Source: ZC4RG25 sp023428365
GTDB lineage: Bacteria; Pseudomonadota; Alphaproteobacteria; Rhizobiales; Hyphomicrobiaceae
Assembly: GCA_050283925.1 (NCBI GenBank)
Contig: JBNOAI010000007.1
Coordinates: forward strand, 276,191 to 340,190
Length of the DNA stretch: 64,000 nt
Direction of reading: 5' to 3'
Position numbers and translations under genes: made by a program. This document shows positions 24,976 through 35,054 of this stretch, in pieces. The notes below the pieces were generated by a model, which did not search any database, was not told the origin of the DNA, and saw nothing but the letters and a program-made list of their open reading frames with translations. The first letter of the stretch is position 1. Each line of letters starts with the position of its first letter.

Positions 24976-25559
24976 GCGAGGTCGTTCACGAGTTTACGCG
25001 TGAGGTCGTGACCTGGAATCCGTACGTCCAGCCGATCGATGCCGCCGCGGCCACCCCGGCCCAGATCGACGCGCTGGGGCTGAAGCCCGGCATGAAGCCG
25101 TCGCCGTATCTCGGCGTTTTGGCGCATGATCCCCAGACGTTGAAGGCGCGCACCCCGCTGTTCACCTCCATCATGACCGGCAAGGGTGATGGCCTGTCGC
25201 GTACGGATCGGGAGATCGGCGCATTGGTGACGTCTATCGTGAACGGCTGCGTCACGTGCGCGAGCATTCACGCGCGCGCCGCCGCCAATTTCATGGGCTC
25301 GCCAGCTGTCGTCGATGAAATCCTGGCTAAGCAACTCGATGCCAAGGTCGATGCAAAGATGCAGGCGGTTATCGACTTCACCGTCAGCCTCACGGCGACG
25401 CCGCCCGGTCCCTCGCCAGAACAGGTTGAGGGGCTTCGCGCGCACGGTTACACGGATCTCGAAATTCTCGACCTGATCCATGCGGTCGCGATTTTTAACT
25501 GGGCAAACCGGCTGATGCACACGCTTGGCGAGGCGCTGCGTTCCGGTCCACCGGCGTAA
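24972..25559 (+). CDS. Alkylhydroperoxidase (AhpD/CMD)-domain protein, Avi_7169-type
   Basis: The 195-residue protein has the catalytic AhpD motif NGCVTCASIHARAA (CxxC-x3-H), preceded by the conserved acidic helix TDREIGALVTSIV. AhpD-fold proteins with this motif reduce peroxides or act as thiol-disulfide relays. It is coupled by a four-base overlap to the cysteine-poor paralogue and precedes a flavin monooxygenase by 20 bases. The three-gene order suggests an oxidative pathway in which the pair handles a peroxide or peroxy intermediate; this is inference. Confidence 0.85.
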   Translation: MSEVVHEFTREVVTWNPYVQPIDAAAATPAQIDALGLKPGMKPSPYLGVLAHDPQTLKARTPLFTSIMTGKGDGLSRTDREIGALVTSIVNGCVTCASIHARAAANFMGSPAVVDEILAKQLDAKVDAKMQAVIDFTVSLTATPPGPSPEQVEGLRAHGYTDLEILDLIHAVAIFNWANRLMHTLGEALRSGPPA

Positions 25560-25579
25560 GCGTCGTAGGAGTTACGCAG

Positions 25580-27052
25580 TTGCGCGACGAGGCCCTTCCT
25601 GCTGTTCCTGCGCTGGAGACGTCTCCTGTGCCGAAGGATTTGATTGATCTCGAACGCCGCGTCGCGCGCGATCTGGAGATGCTTGTCCAGCCGGCGAATT
25701 GGGTTCCGCCTAAGCCTGGCGCTGATGGCCGTCCGATGTTGGATGTCATCATCATCGGTGCGGGTATGCATGGCATCGCTGCGGCGGGCGCTCTGATGCT
25801 GAAGGGGGTGCGCAATATCCTTCTGCTGGATCGGAGCCGTGACGGTTTCGAGGGGCCGTGGGTGACCTATGCGCGCATGGAAACATTGCGTTCGCCCAAG
25901 CATCTACCGGGGCCGTGCCTCGGCATCCCATCGCTGACGTATCGGTCCTGGTATGAAGCCTCATTCGGCACGGCTGCCTGGGAGGCGCTGTACAAAATCC
26001 CGAACGCGAGCTGGCAGGATTACCTGACCTGGATACGACGTGTTCTCGGCATGCCACTGCGCAGCGAGGCGGATGTCACGAGACTGGAGCCGGCTGCCGA
26101 TAGCGTTGCTGTGCATCTTGCCGACGGCGCTATTTTACGGGCGCGCCGCGTTGTTCTTGCGACCGGTCGCGTCGGTACTGGCGGGCCGGCGATACCGGAT
26201 TGGGTCAGCGCGGATCTTTGGCCTGACCGCGCAGCGCACACATGCGATGAGATTGACTTCGCGCGCCTTGCCGGGCGTCGCGTTGCTGTTCTTGGGGCAG
26301 GCGCTTCGGCCTGGGATAATGCGGCAACCGCGTTGGAAGCGGGTGCGCGCGTCGATCTTTATTGCCGACGCTCCCAGATGCCGCAAATCAATAAGGGACG
26401 AGCTGCGGCGACGCCGGGGTTCTTCGAGGGATGGGGAGAACTCGACGTCGCGCGGAAGTGGGAGCTGTTCGTCTATATGCAAGACAACATCGCGCCGCCT
26501 CCGCACGAAACGGTTAATCGCACCATCGCGCACGAAGCGTTCCAACTGCATTTCGGCGCGCCGATGCGTGCCGCGCGCCGATCGAAGGATGGTGTCGAGC
26601 TGGTCTTCGATGGTGGCAGCGAGCAGTTCGATTTTCTGATCGTCGGTACAGGGTTCGCCGTAGATTTGCGGCGTGAGCCTATCGTGTCGGGCTTCGCTGA
26701 TAACATCGCAACCTGGGGCGACCGCTATCAGCCTCCGGCGCATCTCGTTCGCAGGGCGCTGGAGTCGTTTCCATGGGTCGGTGCGGGCTTCGAGCTGCAG
26801 GAGCGCGAGGCGGGATTGTCGCCTGGATTGGATCGAATCCATTTGTTCAATCACGCGGCGACGGCCAGCCTCGGTGCGATCGCGTCGGACGTGCCTGGAG
26901 CGAATGCAGGCGCGCAGCGTCTCGCTTCCCGAATCGTTGCGCGGTTCTTCTCCGAAGATATCGATGCCGTCGCGGCCGTGCTCGAGGCTTTCAGCGAGCC
27001 GGAGCTTGCGGGAACGCCCTACTGCACGCTGCCAGTTCCGCCCGCGCAATGA
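25580..27052 (+). CDS. Flavin-containing monooxygenase-like FAD/NAD(P)-binding protein
   Basis: The 490-residue protein has two Rossmann motifs: VIIIGAGMHGIAAAG for FAD (about residues 57-70) and VAVLGAGASAWDNAATAL for NAD(P) (about 236-252). The ATG-type linker motif VVLATGRVG and FLIVGTGFAVDLRREP also fit. This is the class B flavoprotein monooxygenase arrangement, but the exact FMO/Baeyer-Villiger fingerprint (FxGxxxHxxxW) is not apparent. It may be a divergent member or an N-oxidase-like enzyme. The start is TTG 25580 with AGGAG about seven bases before. It ends the CMD operon. Confidence 0.83.
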   Translation: MRDEALPAVPALETSPVPKDLIDLERRVARDLEMLVQPANWVPPKPGADGRPMLDVIIIGAGMHGIAAAGALMLKGVRNILLLDRSRDGFEGPWVTYARMETLRSPKHLPGPCLGIPSLTYRSWYEASFGTAAWEALYKIPNASWQDYLTWIRRVLGMPLRSEADVTRLEPAADSVAVHLADGAILRARRVVLATGRVGTGGPAIPDWVSADLWPDRAAHTCDEIDFARLAGRRVAVLGAGASAWDNAATALEAGARVDLYCRRSQMPQINKGRAAATPGFFEGWGELDVARKWELFVYMQDNIAPPPHETVNRTIAHEAFQLHFGAPMRAARRSKDGVELVFDGGSEQFDFLIVGTGFAVDLRREPIVSGFADNIATWGDRYQPPAHLVRRALESFPWVGAGFELQEREAGLSPGLDRIHLFNHAATASLGAIASDVPGANAGAQRLASRIVARFFSEDIDAVAAVLEAFSEPELAGTPYCTLPVPPAQ

Positions 27053-27465
27053 GCGCAAAGTTTCGGATGCCGATCGCTGTCATGTGCGTAGCCGAAGTGC
27101 AGCTTTTTAATTGCGGTTCTTTTCCGATAACAATTTCCACGATCTCGCTGAGTGGTGGGTTCAATATTGCGCAATTTCCGCAATTGTTAGTCGAAATAGG
27201 ATAGCAAATTCCCCACCGTCCTTTGTACGATTGAGAATAAGCTTATGAGTGAAAGTCAGCATTGGAGGCGCAATATCGCTAGCACTCATAAACATTTAGC
27301 TTCGGGCAACTTGCCGCAGTCGTCAGTTTTGCCCGTTACTGATCTGGAAATTTTGTTCTCATCGGTGCAGGCTGCGATGGCAGGACACAACTGCAGCCAT
27401 AACATGAGCTCGTCGCCGCTCCGCAGGTGCGGTGGATTAGAAGAATGCAAGGACGCGTGTCTGCA
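27053..27465. other. Intergenic region upstream of hyuA
   Basis: These 413 bases are less GC-rich than the genes around them. A 74-codon frame (27245-27469) has no clear ribosome site or recognisable domain and overlaps the next gene start, so I do not call it. The hyu promoter is presumably here. Confidence 0.5.
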
Positions 27466-29520
27466 ATGAACGCAATTTCAACGCCAATTCCGACCGTCGG
27501 GATCGACGTCGGCGGAACCTTCACGGATTTCGTCGTCGTCATGCCTGATGGTGAACTGCTGCTGCATAAGCAGCCCAGTATGCCAGCCGATCCGTCACTG
27601 GCGGTGGAGTTGGGGCTGCGAGCTCTAATCGATAAGAATCAGGAGCTCGCCGGCCGCACGCTGCGCATTGTGCACGGCACGACTCTCGCGCTCAACGCGA
27701 TCCTTCAGAGAAAGATTTCGCGCGTCGCATTGGTGGTCTCAAAAGGCCATCGCGACGTGCTGGAAATCGGCCGCGCGAAATTGCGCACGCCTTATAACTT
27801 CCACATCACCAAGGAAATGCCGGTCGTCACGCGCGACCTGATTTTCGAGGTTGATGCCAGGATCGCGGCTGACGGCAAGCCGCTCTCAAGCGTCGGCGAA
27901 AAGGAACTTGCTGACGTGGCGGCCAGCATCCGCAAAGCCGGGGTCGATGCCGTAGCCGTGATGCTGCTCAATTCGTACGTCGATGCCACGCTGGAAAATG
28001 AAGTGGCGGCGGCGCTTCGAAAAGAGATGCCCGACCTGCTGGTGACGTGCTCGGCCGAGATCTGGCCCGAGGTGCGCGAATTCGAGCGCGGCGTTGTCGC
28101 CTGCATCAACGCCCAAATTCATCCGCTGATGTCCGACTATCTCAATAAGCTCGACAGCCGCATTGGCAGCGCGACCAAAGCCGTCCTGCAGATGACGTCG
28201 TCGTCGGGGGGAATGCTGAGCCTCGCCAGCACGCGCGAGCGTCCGATTGATACCGTCCTGTCTGGTCCTGCATCGGGGGCGACGGCGGCTGCCCGGATCT
28301 GCAAGAGCCAGAACGTACCAGCAGCGCTGACCTTCGATATGGGCGGCACGAGCGCCGACATCGCCATTATCACCAATGGCGAGGTTGAGTTCACGACCAA
28401 TGCCCGCATCGGCGATTTGCCGTTGATGATGCCGGTTGTCGGCGTCAACAGCATCGGTGCCGGTGGTGGCTCCATTATTTCAGTCGATGCCTACGGCGTC
28501 ATCAAAGTCGGTCCCGAAAGTGCCGGCGCCAATCCAGGCCCAGTGGCTTACGGCCTCGGCGGAACGCAGCCGACGGTGACGGACTGCTATTTGGTGCTCG
28601 GATTTATCGATCCAACCAATTTCCTCGGTGGGGCCATGCGTCTCGACGCCAAGGGCTCTGAGGCTGCGTTGGCACGTGTTGCCGAACAGCTCAAACTGCC
28701 ATCCGCTGCCCATGCCGCGGAGGCGGCGTTGCGCGTTGCCACGGTTCGCATGGCGTCCGAGCTGTTCAAGCTGCTCGCGCAGAAAGGCTATGAGCCGTCG
28801 GATCACATCGTCATTCCGTTTGGAGGGGCCGGGCCTACGCACGCCCTGATGCTGGCGGAAGAAGCCAATCTCGCCGGTGTTCTCGTGCCGTCGGCTGCCG
28901 CAACGTTCTGCGCGCTCGGAGCGGCGGTCGCTGACTTGCGCAGAGATTTCGTACGCAGTCTCGGCAAAGCCCGGGTGCATGCGGCGGCTGATCGTCTGTG
29001 GAGCAATTGGGACGCACTCGAGGAGCAGGCGCAGCAGTGGGTCAATGAGGAAGATATTGCAACTGCGGGCGTGCGTCTCGTGCATGCCGTCGACATGCAG
29101 TACGCAGGTCAATCCTTCTCACTGACAGTGACCATCCCTGAGGACGTGCGTCGCGCCCGCGATGTAAGCGGTGTCATCAACGCGTTCCATCAGGCTCATG
29201 AGGGCATTTACGGCTTCCGCGAAGCAGATCATGCCGTCGAGGCAGTCACGCAGCGTCTCAGTATTATCGGTGAGGTGCCGAAGGCAAGGAACCTGTTGCT
29301 GCCCGCACAGGCCGCGGCGTTGGCATCACGCGGAACGCGCAAGGTCTTCCACCGCGGAGCCTGGGTCGATGCAACGATCTATCGGCGCGAGGATCTCGGA
29401 GCCGGTGCCTCACTCGCTGGCCCCGCTGTCGTGGAGCAGGACGACACTACCACCTGGATCCCGCCGGGTTGGCAGCTGACCGTGAACGAGCAAGGCCCAC
29501 TGATGGTCGACAGGATCTGA
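27466..29520 (+). CDS. hyuA: Hydantoinase/oxoprolinase subunit A (HyuA family)
   Basis: The 684-residue protein has the actin-like ATPase fold of HyuA/5-oxoprolinase A. The N-terminal phosphate loop is VGIDVGGTFTDFVVV. HGTTLALNAILQR, TFDMGGTSADIAII, GAGGGSIISVD and FGGAGPTHALMLAEEA follow in the usual order. With HyuB four bases downstream it forms an ATP-dependent amidohydrolase (N-methylhydantoinase, 5-oxoprolinase or a carboxylase of that superfamily). The substrate is not determined. The following Dpp-type importer suggests it acts on an imported peptide-like or cyclic amide compound. ATG 27466 is chosen because the protein similarity begins there; the ribosome site is poor, and earlier starts exist at 27427 and 27445. 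Confidence 0.92.
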   Translation: MNAISTPIPTVGIDVGGTFTDFVVVMPDGELLLHKQPSMPADPSLAVELGLRALIDKNQELAGRTLRIVHGTTLALNAILQRKISRVALVVSKGHRDVLEIGRAKLRTPYNFHITKEMPVVTRDLIFEVDARIAADGKPLSSVGEKELADVAASIRKAGVDAVAVMLLNSYVDATLENEVAAALRKEMPDLLVTCSAEIWPEVREFERGVVACINAQIHPLMSDYLNKLDSRIGSATKAVLQMTSSSGGMLSLASTRERPIDTVLSGPASGATAAARICKSQNVPAALTFDMGGTSADIAIITNGEVEFTTNARIGDLPLMMPVVGVNSIGAGGGSIISVDAYGVIKVGPESAGANPGPVAYGLGGTQPTVTDCYLVLGFIDPTNFLGGAMRLDAKGSEAALARVAEQLKLPSAAHAAEAALRVATVRMASELFKLLAQKGYEPSDHIVIPFGGAGPTHALMLAEEANLAGVLVPSAAATFCALGAAVADLRRDFVRSLGKARVHAAADRLWSNWDALEEQAQQWVNEEDIATAGVRLVHAVDMQYAGQSFSLTVTIPEDVRRARDVSGVINAFHQAHEGIYGFREADHAVEAVTQRLSIIGEVPKARNLLLPAQAAALASRGTRKVFHRGAWVDATIYRREDLGAGASLAGPAVVEQDDTTTWIPPGWQLTVNEQGPLMVDRI

Positions 29521-29524
29521 GACA

Positions 29525-31534
29525 ATGAAGCTTGACCCCGTTACTCTTGAGATCCTGATTACCAAGGTTGCCGCGACGGCCGAGGAGATGGGCATCGCCC
29601 TGCAGCGCTCCGGCCGCACGATCTACGTCAAGGAGACGCAGGATTTCGGCACAGGCCTCGTCAATGCCGAGGGCCGCCTGTTCTGCTTCCCGACGACTGT
29701 CGGTGTTTGCAACATGGTCGACAACGACGCATCCGATGTGATCGCGGCGGTAAAGGATGTCGAGCCAGGCGATGTGATCATTACGAATGATCCTTATCTT
29801 TCCGGTGGTCTGTCGACCCATCTTCCGGACCTGCATCTTCTGCAGCCGTATTTCCACGAAGGAAAGGTCGTCTGCTACGGCTGGTGCTTCATCCACTCGG
29901 CTGACGTCGGTGGGCGCGTCCCGTCCAGCATTTCGCCGTCCAACTACGAGATCTACCAGGAAGGATTGATGATCCCGCCAGTGAAGCTCGTGAAGGCCGG
30001 CAAGTTCAATCCTGATGTCGTCGCCTTCATCGAGCGCAACAGCCGCACCGGTGAAGAGAACATGGGCGACTTGAAGGCCATGGTGGCGTCGCTGGCGGTT
30101 GGCGAGCGTCGCGTTGCGAGCATGATCGCACAGCACGGTGCGGCCGCGTTCGACGCCGCGACGACGGAGATCAACGCGTATACGGCTCAGAAGGCGCGCG
30201 ATGCGTTCCGCACCATTCCGGACGGCACGTATTCGTTCAGCGACTATCTCGACGATGATCTCGTTTCACCACTGCCGGTTCGCATCCATGCGACGATGAC
30301 GGTCAAGGACGGTGCGATCGACGTCGATTTTACCGGGACCGATCCGCAGATCGCGTCGGCCTACAATCTACCGTCGGCGGGGAAGCGGCATGCCTGGTTG
30401 ACGTTGCGCCTGTTGCAATATGCACTGACGCGCGATCCATCGCTTCCGGTCAATGCGGGCATCTTCCAGTCGATCTCGATGTCGTTGCCACGCGGCTCGC
30501 TCATCAACCCGGTGTTTCCGGCAGCTGTTGGTGTACGTCACGCGACCGGCAATCGCATGGTCGACGTGATGAATGGCCTGTTGGCGCAGGCAGTGCCGGA
30601 ATTCATGCGGGCGGCGGGTTGCGGCCTCATCATTCCCGTCGTTCTTGCCGAGCCAGCTGACGAAACCGGCAAGCGCAAGGTGGATGTCGTCGAGCCGATG
30701 ACCGGTGGTACAGGCGGGCGCCTCGGAATGGATGGCGTCGACGCACGAGATTCCTCGACCAGCGGCATGGCCAACAATCCTGTCGAGACGGTCGAGTCGT
30801 CGGCTGCGATTACCATTCACCGTTACGGCATTCGCCCCGACTCGGGCGGGCCGGGCAAGTGGCGCGGCGGCGTGGGGCTGGAACTGACGTTCTCACCGCA
30901 TTACACCGGTAGCCAGGTTCTGGGGCGCGGTATGGAGCGTTTCCGCTTCGTCCCCTGGGGACTGGTTGGAGGGCGGTGCGGCCAGTCCGCCCGGACGGTC
31001 CGCAACTACGGTCGCCCCGATGAGGTGGAACTCGGCAAGATCGACATGATCGATGTCGCAAACACAGATACCGTTACGGTCCTGACGCCTGGCGGTGGTG
31101 GCTATGGCGATCCGTTGGATCGGGATCCGGCGCTTGTCTTGGCAGACGTGCAGCGCGGGTTCGTTTCTCTCGAGGGTGCTGAGCGCGACTACGGCGTTGT
31201 TCTCAGTAATGAAGCTGTCGATATGGAGACTACGGAGCAGCTGCGTGACAAGCGCCGCGGTGTGATGTCGAGCGAGAATGGCGGTTCCTTATTCGATTTC
31301 GGCAGGGAGCGCACGGTATGGGAATCGGTGTTCGACGATGCGCTCATGGCGCGTATTAGCAACGCCCTCTATGCCCGGCCGCCGACCGCACGTGGCCTGT
31401 TGCGGCAGCGGATCTTCCAACCTGTTCTGACGTTCATCGCTCGCGACAAGCCGTTCGACGCGGACGCGTTGCGCGCGGCCCGCAGCGAGGTTGAAGCCAT
31501 CCTAGCCGATATTGAGCGTAGTCTCGCAGCCTGA
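29525..31534 (+). CDS. hyuB: Hydantoinase/oxoprolinase subunit B (HyuB family)
   Basis: The 669-residue protein has the HyuB marks LDPVTLEILITKVAATAEEMG, NDPYLSGGLSTHLPDLHLL, NRMVDVMNGLL, RDSSTSGMANNPVETVE and the C-terminal TPGGGGYGDPLDRD. The family is usually 520-600 residues, and this one has a C-terminal extension of about 100 residues after the usual end (GGSLFDFGRERTVWE onward). The extension reads like the small subunit or tail found in some acetophenone/acetone-carboxylase-type systems, but I cannot assign it. It is co-transcribed with hyuA. Confidence 0.92.
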   Translation: MKLDPVTLEILITKVAATAEEMGIALQRSGRTIYVKETQDFGTGLVNAEGRLFCFPTTVGVCNMVDNDASDVIAAVKDVEPGDVIITNDPYLSGGLSTHLPDLHLLQPYFHEGKVVCYGWCFIHSADVGGRVPSSISPSNYEIYQEGLMIPPVKLVKAGKFNPDVVAFIERNSRTGEENMGDLKAMVASLAVGERRVASMIAQHGAAAFDAATTEINAYTAQKARDAFRTIPDGTYSFSDYLDDDLVSPLPVRIHATMTVKDGAIDVDFTGTDPQIASAYNLPSAGKRHAWLTLRLLQYALTRDPSLPVNAGIFQSISMSLPRGSLINPVFPAAVGVRHATGNRMVDVMNGLLAQAVPEFMRAAGCGLIIPVVLAEPADETGKRKVDVVEPMTGGTGGRLGMDGVDARDSSTSGMANNPVETVESSAAITIHRYGIRPDSGGPGKWRGGVGLELTFSPHYTGSQVLGRGMERFRFVPWGLVGGRCGQSARTVRNYGRPDEVELGKIDMIDVANTDTVTVLTPGGGGYGDPLDRDPALVLADVQRGFVSLEGAERDYGVVLSNEAVDMETTEQLRDKRRGVMSSENGGSLFDFGRERTVWESVFDDALMARISNALYARPPTARGLLRQRIFQPVLTFIARDKPFDADALRAARSEVEAILADIERSLAA

Positions 31535-31591
31535 AGCTATCTGGGGTCACGACCCATCCGTCGAATAGAAATAGGAAAGAAGGGAGATAAC

Positions 31592-33193
31592 ATGATCGTC
31601 AAGCCTTACATCTCGCGTCGAGCATTCGTTGGCGGTGCCGGCGGCCTGTTGCTGGCGCGTTCGTTTCCGGCCCGCGCACAGACCTCGCCCGTGAAGGGCG
31701 GAACGCTGCGCTTTCTTGTCGATCCCGAACCGACCGGCCTTGTTCCCGTTGCGGACACGACCGGCGCCAACGTCATGTTGAGCTGCAAGATCACCGAGGG
31801 TTTGTACGGCTATAACCTGGACTTCTCGCTGCGTCCGCAGCTGGCGGTCAGCCACACCATATCGCCCGACGGCAAGGAGATCGTCTTTAAACTGAGGCAG
31901 GGCGTGAAATGGCATGATGGACAGCCATTCACGGCTGCTGACGTTGTCTTCTCGCTTTCAACGCTGAAACGTACCCATCCGCGCGGTCGCGCTACCTTCG
32001 CGAACATGGATGACATTGGTGCGCTGGATGATCATACCGTTGTTGTGAAGCTGTCGAAGCCCGCGCCGTATCTGTTGAATGCGCTGGCAGGCCAGGAATC
32101 GCCGATCGTCCCGAAGCACATCTACGGCGATGGCGATCCGACCAAGAACCCGCGTAATCAGGCTCCGATCGGCACAGGTCCGTTCGTTTTCAAGGAGTGG
32201 CAGCGCGGCAGCCACATGATCTTCGAACGCAACCCGAATTATTGGGATCCGGGCAAGCCCTACCTCGACCGCATTATCGCGCGTTTTATTCCGGACGCGG
32301 CAGCGCGCTCGATTGCTTTCGAGACCGGCGAAGTGGACGTCGGCGGCGACTACCCGATCCCGTACAGCGATGTCGAGCGGATTAAGGCCAACCCGAACAT
32401 CGGTTACGAGACGGCAGGCTACGGTTACGGTCCCAACATTTCCTGCATCGAGTTCAATCTCGACAATCCGAACTTCAAGCGCCTTGAGGTTCGGCAGGCG
32501 ATCGCTCACGCCGTCGACAAGAACGCCATCCTGCAGAATGTTTTCTACGGTTTCGGCGAGATCGCGACGGGCCCTATCCATCAGGCCCATACCCAATTCT
32601 ATACGGGCGACGTGAAGAAGTACGCCTTCGACCCGGCCCTGGCGAACAAGATCCTGGACGATGCAGGCGTGAAGCGCGGTGCTAACGGTGTCCGGTTCTC
32701 GGTCAGCCATGATCCGCTTCCCATCGGCAGCTTCCATCACCAGACGGCGGAATACCTTCGTCAGGCGCTGTCCAAGGTCGGCATCGATGTGACGTTGCGC
32801 AACTCGGATATGCCTGGCTACATCAAGCGCGTTTACGCCGATCGGACGTTCGATTTCGTCAACAACACGATGACGAACTCGCCCGATCCCACTCTCGGCG
32901 TGCAGCGTTTCTTCTGGTCGAAGAACTTCAAGCCCGGCGTGCCATTCTCAAACGGCTCGAACTATTCAAACCCGAAGGTGGATGAGCTGCTCGAAGCGGC
33001 GCAGATCGAGCCGGATACGAAGACGCGGGCTCAGCTCTTCTATGACTTCCAGAAGATCATTGCTGAGGACGTTCCCAATATCTACACGATCGCGATCCAG
33101 ACCTTCACGCTGCACTCAAAGAAGCTGATGGACCACTCGATCACTGCTGACGGCATCCACGCCAATCTCGCCGACGCCTACTTGGTCGCGTGA
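31592..33193 (+). CDS. Dipeptide/oligopeptide-type ABC substrate-binding protein
   Basis: The 533-residue exported protein belongs to extracellular solute-binding family 5. The N-terminus SRRAFVGGAGGLLLA is a twin-arginine signal. Family marks include ITEGLYGYNLDFSLRPQLA, FKLRQGVKWHDGQPFTAADVVFSL, PIGTGPFVFKEW and FERNPNYWDPGKPYLDRI. GGGAG precedes the ATG. It is followed without a gap by two permeases and a fused ATPase, making a complete Dpp/Opp importer. Next to hyuAB it probably brings in the hydantoinase substrate; the ligand is not identified. Confidence 0.93.
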   Translation: MIVKPYISRRAFVGGAGGLLLARSFPARAQTSPVKGGTLRFLVDPEPTGLVPVADTTGANVMLSCKITEGLYGYNLDFSLRPQLAVSHTISPDGKEIVFKLRQGVKWHDGQPFTAADVVFSLSTLKRTHPRGRATFANMDDIGALDDHTVVVKLSKPAPYLLNALAGQESPIVPKHIYGDGDPTKNPRNQAPIGTGPFVFKEWQRGSHMIFERNPNYWDPGKPYLDRIIARFIPDAAARSIAFETGEVDVGGDYPIPYSDVERIKANPNIGYETAGYGYGPNISCIEFNLDNPNFKRLEVRQAIAHAVDKNAILQNVFYGFGEIATGPIHQAHTQFYTGDVKKYAFDPALANKILDDAGVKRGANGVRFSVSHDPLPIGSFHHQTAEYLRQALSKVGIDVTLRNSDMPGYIKRVYADRTFDFVNNTMTNSPDPTLGVQRFFWSKNFKPGVPFSNGSNYSNPKVDELLEAAQIEPDTKTRAQLFYDFQKIIAEDVPNIYTIAIQTFTLHSKKLMDHSITADGIHANLADAYLVA

Positions 33194-34212
33194 TGGGTGT
33201 TGGGGGAGACAACAAAGCCATCGCCGTGGCTGCTGCAGTTGCGCGGGGAACCTTACGGTTCCTCGTTCGAACTGTGCCGACCATGGCCATCATCGTCGCC
33301 CTCAACTTCTTTCTGCTGAAGCTCGCTCCCGGCGACGCTGCCGACGTTATGGCTGCGGAATCGGGAGCGGCGACCGCGGAAACAATGGCCGCACTCCGAG
33401 AGCGGTTCGGGCTGGATATGCCCGTGCTGCAGCAATTTTTGAACTACGTTTGGGGACTGCTGCATTTTGACCTCGGGCATTCGGCACGGTTCGGCGTGCC
33501 GGTGACAGAGGTCATCATGAGCCGGTTGCCGAGCACACTCCTGCTCATGGGCACCGCACTCGGTATGGCTCTCATTCTTGGCATTGCAGCCGGTACGGTG
33601 ATGGCGTCTCGTGTCGGCACCTTTACTGACAGAGCGCTGTCGGCGCTCGTGCTGTTGTTTTACTCGATCCCCTCGTTCTGGGGTGCGCTGATGCTGATTG
33701 TTGTTTTTTCCGTGAAGCTCGGCTGGCTGCCGAGCAGTGGTAGCGGAACCATCGGCTTTCAGGGCTCGGCCTTCGCCCAGGCGATGGATACTGCACGTTA
33801 TCTCGTTCTGCCAGCAACGTCGCTCGCCCTTTTCTTTATCGCGATTTATGCGCGGTTGATCCGCGCGAGCATGCTGGAAGTTGCTCGGCAGGATTATGTG
33901 CGGACCGCGCTGGCCAAGGGGCTTTCGCCGGCGCGCATCTCGATCATGCACGTTTTGCGGAACGCTCTTATTCCTGTCACGACCGTCGCGGGCGTGCATT
34001 TTGGCATTTTGCTGGGCGGGGCTGTCGTCGCTGAAACGGTATTCGCCTGGCCAGGTCTTGGCAGTCTCGCCTTACAGACGGTTCTGGCGCGGGACTTCAA
34101 TGTCCTGCTCGGCATCCTGTTGCTGTCATCGTTCCTTGTCATCGTGGTGAACATTCTTACCGATCTGCTCCATGCGCTGCTTGATCCTCGGATCAGGGAT
34201 GGTGCCCATTGA
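33193..34212 (+). CDS. Dpp-type ABC transporter permease (DppB-like)
   Basis: The 339-residue protein has six predicted membrane helices and the DppB opening pattern (FFLLKLAPGDAADVM, then a MAALRERFGLDMPVLQQFL block). The EAA-type coupling loop is ARQDYVRTALAKGLSPARIS. Translation is coupled to the binding protein, as the stop and ATG overlap in TGATG. It forms the channel with the DppC-like protein. Confidence 0.92.
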   Translation: MGVGGDNKAIAVAAAVARGTLRFLVRTVPTMAIIVALNFFLLKLAPGDAADVMAAESGAATAETMAALRERFGLDMPVLQQFLNYVWGLLHFDLGHSARFGVPVTEVIMSRLPSTLLLMGTALGMALILGIAAGTVMASRVGTFTDRALSALVLLFYSIPSFWGALMLIVVFSVKLGWLPSSGSGTIGFQGSAFAQAMDTARYLVLPATSLALFFIAIYARLIRASMLEVARQDYVRTALAKGLSPARISIMHVLRNALIPVTTVAGVHFGILLGGAVVAETVFAWPGLGSLALQTVLARDFNVLLGILLLSSFLVIVVNILTDLLHALLDPRIRDGAH

Positions 34213-35051
34213 CCGGCTCAAATGACGTTCTGCGCAGTCTGTTGCGCAATCCGAGTTCGGTGATCGGTTTCATCATTGTCGCCATTGTCATCGGCATGGC
34301 GGCGACGGCGGACATTTTTTACCCGAACGATCCCTTCGACATGGTCACGCGGCCCTATCTGTGGCCCGGTCAGAATCCGGCCTACCCATTGGGGTCGGAC
34401 AACTTTGGACGTGATGTCGCTGCGGGCATCTTCCATGGCGCGCGCGTCTCCCTGTTGATCGGGGTCATGGCCGCCGGCATCTGCATTTTCATCGGCACTT
34501 TGATCGGTGCGGTTAGCGGCTATTTCGGCGGATGGATCGACGGGTTGTTGACGCGCGTCACCGAAGCCATTCAGACGATGCCGTCATTTCTATTTCTGAT
34601 CGTGCTGGTCGCCATCTTCCAGCCGACCGTGACAACCATCACGATCGGAATCGGCATTGTTTCCTGGCCAACGGTCGCTCGTCTCGTGCGGGCGGAATTC
34701 CGCGCCTTGCGCGCGCGGGAGTTCGTGCAGTCCGCGCAGAGCCTGGGCTTCTCCAATGGCTATATCATTTTCCGCGAAATCCTGCCCAACGCTCTGCCGC
34801 CGCTGATCGTCACGACGTCTGTGATCGTCGCGACTGCGATCCTGAATGAATCCGCCCTCGCATTTCTGGGATTGGGCGATCCGAACTTGATGAGCTGGGG
34901 CACGATGATTGGCAACGGGCGCGCCGTCATCCGCACGGCGTGGTATCTGAGTGCGATACCGGGCAGTGTCATCGTGCTCGCAGTGCTCGCGATCAACCTG
35001 CTTGGGGAGGCTCTCAACGACGCGATGAACCCACGTCTGGCGGAAGGATAA
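34209..35051 (+). CDS. Dpp-type ABC transporter permease (DppC-like)
   Basis: The 280-residue permease begins with a TTG overlapping the preceding stop (TTGA). DppC marks are HPLG-like PAYPLGSDNFGRDVAAGIFHGARVSL, the coupling loop RAREFVQSAQSLGFSNGYII and the end GEALNDAMNPRL. Six membrane helices are predicted. Confidence 0.92.
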   Translation: MTGSNDVLRSLLRNPSSVIGFIIVAIVIGMAATADIFYPNDPFDMVTRPYLWPGQNPAYPLGSDNFGRDVAAGIFHGARVSLLIGVMAAGICIFIGTLIGAVSGYFGGWIDGLLTRVTEAIQTMPSFLFLIVLVAIFQPTVTTITIGIGIVSWPTVARLVRAEFRALRAREFVQSAQSLGFSNGYIIFREILPNALPPLIVTTSVIVATAILNESALAFLGLGDPNLMSWGTMIGNGRAVIRTAWYLSAIPGSVIVLAVLAINLLGEALNDAMNPRLAEG

Positions 35052-35054
35052 GGC

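Noticed and set aside
27245..27469. 74-codon frame upstream of hyuA
   Set aside because: It has no ribosome site or known domain, overlaps the hyuA start and has an unusual composition.
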